Of a stretch of 6,863 nt of DNA, positions 1-4,029 are shown one piece after another. Source of the DNA: Gammaproteobacteria bacterium (GTDB taxonomy: Bacteria; Pseudomonadota; Gammaproteobacteria; Steroidobacterales; Steroidobacteraceae); assembly GCA_019242385.1 (NCBI GenBank), contig JAFAVO010000092.1, forward strand, positions 1 through 6,863, read 5' to 3'. The position numbers and the translations under genes were made by a program. The first letter of the stretch is position 1, and the number at the start of each line of letters is the position of its first letter. The notes beneath the pieces were generated by a model. It did not search any database, had not been told where the DNA came from, and saw nothing but the letters and a program-made list of their open reading frames with translations.

Positions 1-178
1 CGGCACCGAGATCCGCATCGCGCGGCCCGGCGATTCGGTGTGGACACTCAGTCAGCACCGCGCGCAGCTGCCCCTGTGGCTGCTGCAGCAGTACAACCCG
101 GACCTCGATCTGACCTCGCTGCGCGCCGGTACGCAGATCGTCATGCCCCGCGTTGAGGAGATCGGCAGTGGCGGTTGA
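1..178 (+). CDS. LysM-domain protein, C-terminal end (5' truncated by window)
   Basis: The frame starting at base 2 is open from the left edge to a TGA at 176-178 and gives the last 58 residues of a protein. It reads as a LysM module: an RPGDSVWTLSQ-type opening, then WLLQQYNPDL, then LRAGTQIVMP, followed by an acidic/glycine tail of about ten residues. LysM domains bind the N-acetylglucosamine backbone of peptidoglycan, usually in cell-wall hydrolases or lytic transglycosylases. The catalytic part lies outside the window, so the enzyme type cannot be told; a MltD-like transglycosylase or another LysM envelope protein would both fit. The next gene is an L,D-transpeptidase, which suits an envelope-related neighbourhood, but the 135-base gap contains a promoter-like box, so the two need not be one operon. 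The call of a LysM end is fairly sure; the identity of the whole protein is not. Confidence 0.75.
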   Translation, partial: GTEIRIARPGDSVWTLSQHRAQLPLWLLQQYNPDLDLTSLRAGTQIVMPRVEEIGSGG

Positions 179-224
179 GGTATGTTGGCCGCGCCCGTTT
201 CGGGGCTTCCACATCGTCTCGCGC

Positions 225-248
225 GCCTGTAGGACGCTACGTACAGGC
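225..248. repeat. small inverted repeat between LysM gene and L,D-transpeptidase
   Basis: GCCTGTA at 225-231 is exactly complementary to TACAGGC at 242-248, with a 10-base loop. A competing hairpin (GTAG 229-232 with CTAC 237-240) lies inside it, so the two cannot form together. There is no T-run after it, so it is not a good Rho-independent terminator. A further weak GCCC/GGGC hairpin lies at 193-206. The role is unknown: it could be a weak terminator for the LysM gene, an operator, or chance in GC-rich DNA. Confidence 0.3.
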
Positions 249-289
249 TGTGTGACGGGGTGCACATGCCGGTACTCCGGCGCTGCGCC

Positions 290-295
290 TATAAT
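290..295 (+). promoter_or_regulatory. Perfect -10 box (TATAAT) for the L,D-transpeptidase gene
   Basis: TATAAT stands alone in a very GC-rich stretch, 18 bases before the GTG chosen as the start of the L,D-transpeptidase. No convincing -35 hexamer is seen 16-18 bases upstream (the sequence there is TGCCGG-like), nor is there an extended -10 TG. Transcription would begin near 301-303 and leave a leader of only about 12 bases. This also argues against the upstream ATG at 260, which would lie before the transcription start. Confidence 0.55.
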
Positions 296-313
296 CCCGC
301 CCAAGGCGCAGGT

Positions 314-880
314 GTGAACCGTAAAGTGATTGATTTCAGGACCTTCGGCGTGCTCTCGCTGCTGCTCGGCGTGGCTGGCGCGGCTCATGCGGACGGCCTG
401 CCGCAGCCGCAGCCGGTGATGCTGCCGCAGCAGCAGCCGGCGCTCGATACACTGCCGCTCGTCGATCGGGTGGTGGTGCACAAGGCAGAGCGGCGCCTGC
501 TGCTGATGCACGGTGGCAACATCGTGCGCTCCTACCACGTTGCGCTCGGGCTCAATCCCGTCGGTCAGAAGGAGCGCTCGGGCGATTTCCGCACTCCGGA
601 AGGGACTTACCGTCTCGACCGCCGCAACGCCCGCAGCGACTACTTCCTCTCGATCAAGGTGTCCTACCCGAACGAGGTCGACCTGAAGCGCGCCCGCGCC
701 CGCCACTGGGATACCGGTGGCTCGATCATGATTCATGGGCTGCCGAACTACCTCAAGCACGAGCCGGAGTTCTACCTCGCCCACGACTGGACCGACGGCT
801 GCATCGCGGTTTCGAACGCCGACATGACCGAGATCTGGATGCTCACGCCGGACGACGTGCCGATCGATATCCTGCCCTGA
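314..880 (+). CDS. Secreted L,D-transpeptidase, YkuD (ErfK/YbiS) family
   Basis: The product (188 residues from GTG 314) should cross-link peptidoglycan stem peptides or attach proteins to them in the periplasm, through a catalytic cysteine. Residues 1 to about 25 form a signal peptide: basic VNRK start, hydrophobic GVLSLLLGVAGAA, and an AHA cleavage site before DG. A short Pro/Gln-rich linker follows, then a YkuD domain opening with VDRVVVHKAERRLLL. The active site is visible as MIHGLPNY with His141 and DWTDGCIAVSN with Cys163. Ala165 stands where the textbook motif has Arg, as I recall for many proteobacterial members. The frame is open upstream to an ATG at 260, but that start would bury the signal peptide and lie before the TATAAT box at 290, so GTG 314 is preferred. 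There is no strong Shine-Dalgarno. It ends 7 bases before ppnN, so the two are probably co-transcribed. Family is sure; the exact reaction is not. Confidence 0.9.
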   Translation: MNRKVIDFRTFGVLSLLLGVAGAAHADGLPQPQPVMLPQQQPALDTLPLVDRVVVHKAERRLLLMHGGNIVRSYHVALGLNPVGQKERSGDFRTPEGTYRLDRRNARSDYFLSIKVSYPNEVDLKRARARHWDTGGSIMIHGLPNYLKHEPEFYLAHDWTDGCIAVSNADMTEIWMLTPDDVPIDILP

Positions 881-887
881 TTCTCTC

Positions 888-2267
888 GTGAGCAGCGATT
901 TCTCAGAATTCGTCGACGCGCGCGTCGGACCGCGCGGCAGTCTCGAGAATCTCTCGCAGAGCGAGATCGACAAGCTCCTCGACAGCGGCCGCGGCGGTAT
1001 TTACCCGCTGTTCCGCCGCTGCGCGCTCGCGGTGCTCAACTCGGGGGCACCCACCGACAATTCCAAGGAAGTGTTCGACCGCTACCGCGATTTCGAGATC
1101 AGCATCGTGCGCCACCCCTGGGGGGTGAAGCTGCAGATGCAGAACGCTCCCGCGGCGGCTTTCGTCGACGGCCAGATGATCCGCGGGATCAAGGAGCACC
1201 TGTTCGCCGTGCTGCGCGATGTGGTGTTCATCTCCAACGAGATCATCGAGAGCGGCCGCTTCGACCTGACCGATTCAGCCTCGATCACCAACGCGGTGTT
1301 TCACGTGCTGCGCAATGCGCGCCTGCTCGATTACAAGGCGCGGCCGAATCTGGTGGTCTGCTGGGGCGGACACTCGATCTCCGACCGCGAGTACGACTAC
1401 ACCAAGAAGGTCGGCTACCAGCTCGGCCTGCGTGGCCTGGACATCTGCACCGGCTGCGGGCCGGGGGCCATGAAGGGCCCGATGAAGGGCGCTACCATCG
1501 GCCACGCCAAGCAGCGTATCGAGCACAGCCGCTACATCGGCATCACCGAGCCCGGCATCATCGCGGCCGAGCCGCCGAACCCGATCGTGACGCAGCTGGC
1601 GATCATGCCCGACATCGAGAAGCGGCTGGAGGCCTTCGTGCGCCTGGCGCACGGGATCGTCGTGTTCCCGGGCGGAGCAGGCACTGCGGAGGAGATCCTG
1701 TATCTGGCCGGAATCCTCCTCGATCCGGCCAACCGCGAGCAGCCCTTTCCTCTGGTGCTCACCGGACCGCCCGACAGCGAGGAGTATTTCGAGCAGATCG
1801 GCCACTTCATCAGCGGAACTCTCGGCGTCGAGGCCACACGGCGCTTCAGCATCATCATCGACGATCCGCCCGAGGTGGCGCGGCGCATGGTGCGCGGCAT
1901 GCAGGAGGTGCGCGAGTTCCGCCGCCGGCACAGCGACTCCTACAACTTCAACTGGCTGCTGTCGATCCAGCCGGTGTTCCAGCGGCCCTTCGAGGTGACG
2001 CACGCAGCCATGCGCGCGCTCGATCTGAGCCGGGCGCAGCCGCCGCACGAGCTGGCCGCCAATCTGCGGCGCGCGTTCTCCGGCATCGTCACCGGCAACG
2101 TGAAAGAGGTGGGCATCCAGGCGATCGAGCGCGAGGGACCATACGAGCTCGCCGGCGAGGCGGCGGTCATGCGGCTGCTCGATGATCTGCTCGGCGCGTT
2201 CGTGAAGCAGCGGCGCATGCGCTTGCCGGGCAGCGCTTACCGTCCCGTGTATCGCCTCGTCGCCTGA
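888..2267 (+). CDS. ppnN: Nucleotide 5'-monophosphate nucleosidase PpnN (YgdH), LOG family
   Basis: PpnN hydrolyses purine and pyrimidine nucleoside 5'-monophosphates to free base and ribose 5-phosphate in the cytoplasm. In E. coli it is a tetramer activated by (p)ppGpp. The 459-residue product matches E. coli PpnN (454 residues) from end to end. The N-terminal domain (to about 140) has FRRCALAVLNSG and LFAVLRDVVF. The Rossmann-like LOG core has CWGGHS (158-163), CTGCGPGAMKGPMKGA (187-202), IIAAEPPNP and the signature PGGAGTAEE (261-269), whose glutamates belong to the active site. The C-terminal regulatory domain has LRRAFSGIV, GNVKEVGI and RMRLPGSAY near the end. GTG 888 is the only reasonable start, since the next in-frame ATG falls at about residue 83. 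No Shine-Dalgarno is seen, so translation may be coupled to the transpeptidase gene ending 7 bases upstream. Family and function are well supported; the allosteric control is inferred from E. coli. Confidence 0.96.
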   Translation: MSSDFSEFVDARVGPRGSLENLSQSEIDKLLDSGRGGIYPLFRRCALAVLNSGAPTDNSKEVFDRYRDFEISIVRHPWGVKLQMQNAPAAAFVDGQMIRGIKEHLFAVLRDVVFISNEIIESGRFDLTDSASITNAVFHVLRNARLLDYKARPNLVVCWGGHSISDREYDYTKKVGYQLGLRGLDICTGCGPGAMKGPMKGATIGHAKQRIEHSRYIGITEPGIIAAEPPNPIVTQLAIMPDIEKRLEAFVRLAHGIVVFPGGAGTAEEILYLAGILLDPANREQPFPLVLTGPPDSEEYFEQIGHFISGTLGVEATRRFSIIIDDPPEVARRMVRGMQEVREFRRRHSDSYNFNWLLSIQPVFQRPFEVTHAAMRALDLSRAQPPHELAANLRRAFSGIVTGNVKEVGIQAIEREGPYELAGEAAVMRLLDDLLGAFVKQRRMRLPGSAYRPVYRLVA

Positions 2268-2279
2268 GTCGAGCGCGAC

Positions 2280-2291
2280 CGTTACATAACG
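2280..2291. repeat. Short palindrome downstream of ppnN
   Basis: CGTTA and TAACG flank a two-base centre (CGTTACATAACG), a 5-bp inverted repeat that is AT-richer than its surroundings, starting 13 bases after the ppnN stop. It could be an operator half-site pair for a dimeric repressor acting on the downstream small gene, or chance. No -35/-10 pair is convincing around it. Confidence 0.25.
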
Positions 2292-2378
2292 CTCTGCGCG
2301 CCGCACAGTTTGCTCGAGCCCTGCGAGAGATGTGTCCCAGGCGTATGCGACCGGCGACATGCCTGTGAACCAGTTCCT

Positions 2379-2400
2379 GCGGCGTGCGTGCGAACGCCGT
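2379..2400 (+). other. Possible leader hairpin before the 85-residue gene
   Basis: CGGCGT (2380-2385) pairs with ACGCCG (2394-2399), with a further G-T wobble at the base and an 8-base loop. An alternative 7-bp pairing, CGTGCGT (2383-2389) with ACGCACG (2409-2415), excludes it. The structure ends just ahead of the Shine-Dalgarno at 2422, so it could influence translation of the small gene. In GC-rich DNA such pairings are common, so confidence is low. The rest of the 2268-2432 gap shows no gene. Confidence 0.25.
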
Positions 2401-2421
2401 ACGCTGCTACGCACGATCTTC

Positions 2422-2426
2422 AGGAG
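2422..2426 (+). promoter_or_regulatory. Shine-Dalgarno AGGAG deciding the start of the 85-residue gene
   Basis: AGGAG lies 6 bases before the ATG at 2433, a good consensus site in a window where most other starts lack one. It fixes the start at 2433, although the frame is open further upstream to a TTG at 2310. Confidence 0.75.
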
Positions 2427-2432
2427 CTTCTC

Positions 2433-2690
2433 ATGAGCTCGAGCGACAGGGGGCGAGACAACGCGCCCGGCACCCAACGCGAACCGGCACCCGCCGGCAG
2501 CCCGACGGGCGGTGCGGATGCTTACGCCAACTGGCTGGATCGTATGCAGCGCGCCCGGGCCCGGCAGGCCGCCATCACCCGCAACCTCTACACCTGGACG
2601 AATTACAAGAACTGGGCGGATCAGGTGCGCGATTCCTGGTCGAGCACCGAGAGCAGCGCCGGAAACGGCGCCGCCAAACCCAAGAAATAA
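2433..2690 (+). CDS. Small uncharacterised protein (85 residues), Trp/Arg-rich core
   Basis: I do not recognise this family. The start is set by AGGAG six bases upstream of ATG 2433. Residues 1-28 are rich in Gly, Pro, Ser and charged residues and look disordered. Residues 29-69 look helical and carry the interesting part: ADAYANWLDRMQRARARQAA followed by NLYTWTNYKNWADQVRDSW, with Trp34, Trp55, Trp61 and Trp69 plus Tyr31, Tyr53 and Tyr58. The tail is Ser/Gly/Ala-rich and ends in KPKK. There is no signal peptide or membrane span, so it should be cytoplasmic, with a basic first helix that could touch nucleic acid, membrane or a protein partner. It faces the ParA gene tail to tail, 43 bases apart, with a hairpin between them. 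Coding is supported by the ribosome site and protein-like composition; function is open. Confidence 0.7.
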   Translation: MSSSDRGRDNAPGTQREPAPAGSPTGGADAYANWLDRMQRARARQAAITRNLYTWTNYKNWADQVRDSWSSTESSAGNGAAKPKK

Positions 2691-2700
2691 ATAGGGTCGA

Positions 2701-2725
2701 TGCGCGGCCGACGCCGAGCCGCGCA
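2701..2725. terminator. Hairpin between convergent genes, candidate bidirectional terminator
   Basis: TGCGCGGC (2701-2708) is perfectly complementary to GCCGCGCA (2718-2725), giving an 8-bp GC-rich stem with a 9-base loop. It sits in the 43-base gap between the 85-residue gene and the 3' end of the ParA gene. Neither side has a proper T-run; read on the minus strand, a looser T-rich stretch (TATTTATTT) begins about 6 bases beyond the stem. Position favours a terminator; the missing T-run keeps confidence moderate. Confidence 0.5.
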
Positions 2726-2733
2726 GCAATTCC

Positions 2734-3537
2734 TCAGCCGATAGCCACCGCCGCAGGCGGCGGCAGCTCCGCATCCGGCATTTCCCCGCACACGCGCGGC
2801 TGCAGGCCATTGCCATCCGCGGCAGCGGTGCCCTCCGGGGCGGGCTCGGCCGAGCCCGGCTGTGCGCCTCCGGGCGGGGCCTGCTGACTGCGCGGGCCCG
2901 CGAGCCACGCGACCAGCGGCAGCCACTGCTCGATGTCATCGTGCGCCACGTAGCTTTTCATCTCGTGCACGCCCACGCCGAGCTCGGCGGCACGCACGTA
3001 GTTCTGCGAGTCGCGGATGGTGGCGACGATCGGGATGCCGAGGGTATGCAGGAAGCGGATGAGCGACTGGTAGGTGAGGGTATTGCGGCGCACGCGATTG
3101 GCGATGACACCGATACGATCGTCCTCGCGGCGGATCTTGCCGACCAGCAGCAGGTCGCGGATGCAGCGCGAGCAGGTATGGATATCGATGTCCGAGGGCA
3201 GCACCGGCACGAGGACCTTGTCCGCATCGCGAGTCATCTCCGGCAGCTGGCGCGCCTCGAGTGCGGCCGGAGTGTCGATGATGATGTGGGTGGTCATCTG
3301 CGGCACCCGCAGCTGGAAAGCGCGGGTCGTGCGCGTGTCCTTCTCGAAGGCTGCGATGACCTGGATGAGCGGCTGCGTCGGCTTGCGCTTCTTCACCCAG
3401 CGGAGTGAGGAGCCCTGCGGGTCGAAGTCCATGAGCACGGGTGCGTGCCCCTGTGCGGCGAGATAGCTCGCCAGATTGGTCGCGATGGTCGTCTTGCCCG
3501 ACCCGCCCTTGGGGTTCAGGACGACGATGCGCTGCAT
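2734..3537 (-). CDS. Orphan ParA/MinD-type ATPase
   Basis: The 267-residue product is a deviant-Walker ATPase of the ParA family; members form ATP-dependent dimers that bind DNA or membrane and position cargo. Near the N-terminus lies the deviant P-loop PKGGSGKTT (9-17) with the signature Lys10 and the P-loop Lys15. Then come the Walker A' motif VLMDFDPQGS (Asp39) and Walker B IIIDTP (85-90). PVLPSDIDIHTCSR and GVIANRVRRNT are typical of chromosomal ParA-like proteins. The fold ends at about residue 213; residues 214-267 form a Pro/Ala/Gly-rich tail that looks disordered. There is no N-terminal helix-turn-helix, so it is a small (type Ib-like) ParA. The start ATG has AAGGA four bases upstream. 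No ParB gene lies beside it, so plasmid-type partitioning is unlikely from what is visible. Alternative roles are positioning of chemoreceptor, carboxysome or polymer cargo, or cell-division control; none can be chosen here. Confidence 0.9.
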   Translation of the reverse strand: MQRIVVLNPKGGSGKTTIATNLASYLAAQGHAPVLMDFDPQGSSLRWVKKRKPTQPLIQVIAAFEKDTRTTRAFQLRVPQMTTHIIIDTPAALEARQLPEMTRDADKVLVPVLPSDIDIHTCSRCIRDLLLVGKIRREDDRIGVIANRVRRNTLTYQSLIRFLHTLGIPIVATIRDSQNYVRAAELGVGVHEMKSYVAHDDIEQWLPLVAWLAGPRSQQAPPGGAQPGSAEPAPEGTAAADGNGLQPRVCGEMPDAELPPPAAVAIG

Positions 3538-3541
3538 GATG

Positions 3542-3546
3542 TCCTT
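3542..3546 (-). promoter_or_regulatory. Shine-Dalgarno AAGGA of the ParA gene
   Basis: On the minus strand AAGGA lies four bases before the ATG at 3537, short but workable spacing. It agrees with the start implied by the P-loop lying right at the N-terminus, as usual in this family. Confidence 0.65.
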
Positions 3547-3565
3547 ATGTTCTATCCGTTCGCGT

Positions 3566-3575
3566 GACGCGCGTC
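3566..3575. repeat. Perfect 10-base palindrome upstream of the ParA gene
   Basis: GACGCGCGTC equals its own reverse complement and lies about 30 bases upstream of the ParA start, in the divergent gap 3538-3685. It is placed where an operator would be, for example for autoregulation, but in GC-rich DNA a single 10-base palindrome can be chance. I found no clear -35/-10 pair for the ParA gene. A 5-bp GCGGC/GCCGC hairpin at 3602-3616 is the only other structure noted in the gap. Confidence 0.25.
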
Positions 3576-3685
3576 GCAGCCAAGCCTACGCACCGCCCGA
3601 TGCGGCTGCAAGCCGCCGCAGGAGAAGTGCGAGTGTGAGCACGCGCACGCCTGCACCGGGTCTGCTCCCGTAGAGTGGCTCGGCG

Positions 3686-3880
3686 ATGGAAGAATTCTTT
3701 CTGCACCTCTGGGACGAGCTCGATGACCTGGTGGGCGTATGCCGTCACCTGGCCGCGGTGACGGCCGATGAGGTGGTCGCCGCCTCCGCACCGCTGATCG
3801 CGGCCACCTCCGGCGCGCTGCTCGCCGGAGCGGCCACGCTGCTCGTCTCGCACCGCCAGCTCTCTGACCTCCTCGCCTGA
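3686..3880 (+). CDS. Small putative membrane protein (64 residues), unknown function
   Basis: I do not recognise this family. The N-terminal third is an acidic amphipathic stretch, MEEFFLHLWDELDDLVGVCR, with one Cys at 19. Residues about 30-54 (VVAASAPLIAATSGALLAGA and on to TLLV) are uncharged and hydrophobic enough for one membrane span, and a short polar end SHRQLSDLLA follows. Codons end mostly in G or C like the neighbouring genes, and a hairpin lies 4 bases after the stop; both favour a real gene. Against it, the Shine-Dalgarno is weak (GAGTGG about 10 bases upstream) and no strong promoter is seen, although a TAGAGT at 3671-3676 could serve as a -10 giving an almost leaderless message. 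It is divergent from the ParA gene and lies 149 bases before htpG, with its own hairpin between, so it is probably a separate transcript. Confidence 0.55.
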   Translation: MEEFFLHLWDELDDLVGVCRHLAAVTADEVVAASAPLIAATSGALLAGAATLLVSHRQLSDLLA

Positions 3881-3884
3881 GGCC

Positions 3885-3902
3885 GGCGGGCTCGGACCCG
3901 CC
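3885..3902 (+). terminator. Hairpin right after the 64-residue gene
   Basis: GGCGGG (3885-3890) pairs with CCCGCC (3897-3902) around a 6-base loop, starting 4 bases after the stop codon. No T-run follows, so it is at best a weak intrinsic terminator. Its position just past the stop is the main support. Confidence 0.35.
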
Positions 3903-3927
3903 CTGAAACTCCCCAAGCCCCGCTGCA

Positions 3928-3956
3928 GCTGCAAGCCGGCAGCGCATGCTTGCAGC
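3928..3956. repeat. Inverted repeat upstream of the htpG promoter
   Basis: GCTGCAAG (3928-3935) and CTTGCAGC (3949-3956) are perfectly complementary with a 13-base loop. The pair ends 9 bases before the heat-shock -35 element, so it is a possible operator or the terminator-like end of the upstream unit. It is not CIRCE, whose consensus TTAGCACTC/GAGTGCTAA is absent. Confidence 0.35.
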
Positions 3957-3965
3957 CGGGGCGCG

Positions 3966-3993
3966 CTTGAAAATTGGCGGGCATCGCCCAAGA
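3966..3993 (+). promoter_or_regulatory. Sigma-32 (RpoH) heat-shock promoter of htpG
   Basis: CTTGAAA at 3966-3972 is an exact match to the sigma-32 -35 consensus. After 13 bases comes GCCCAAGA (3986-3993), which keeps the C-run and following A of the -10 consensus CCCCATnT but lacks both T residues. Spacing is inside the known 11-16 range. Transcription would start near 4000, leaving about a 30-base leader before the ATG at 4030. This rules against the longer open frame starting at 3946 and fits the known heat control of htpG. Confidence 0.7.
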
Positions 3994-4029
3994 TCGGCGG
4001 GGCTTCAACAGCTCGGCGGGCGTACCACT

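Noticed and set aside
260..313. Extended N-terminus of the L,D-transpeptidase from ATG 260
   Set aside because: It would precede the TATAAT box and bury the signal peptide; GTG 314 gives a normal exported protein.
797..811. Loss of the Arg after the catalytic Cys in the L,D-transpeptidase motif (GCIAV instead of GCIR)
   Set aside because: From memory of the family, many proteobacterial YkuD proteins carry this form, so it is not a sign of inactivation.
2310..2432. Upstream TTG extension of the 85-residue gene
   Set aside because: The 41 added residues are Cys/Pro/Arg-rich and unprotein-like, and the consensus AGGAG sits directly before ATG 2433.
1275..2939. A 554-codon open frame on the minus strand across ppnN and the end of the ParA gene
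   Set aside because: It overlaps three supported genes in other frames, is Arg/Ala/His-rich without motifs, and is explained as a codon-bias shadow.
3946..4029. Extended N-terminus of HtpG from ATG 3946
   Set aside because: The sigma-32-like promoter lies inside it and the residues match nothing in HtpG.
3881..4029. CIRCE element or phage/plasmid attachment site before htpG
   Set aside because: No TTAGCACTC/GAGTGCTAA pair and no direct repeats or integrase-like gene are visible.
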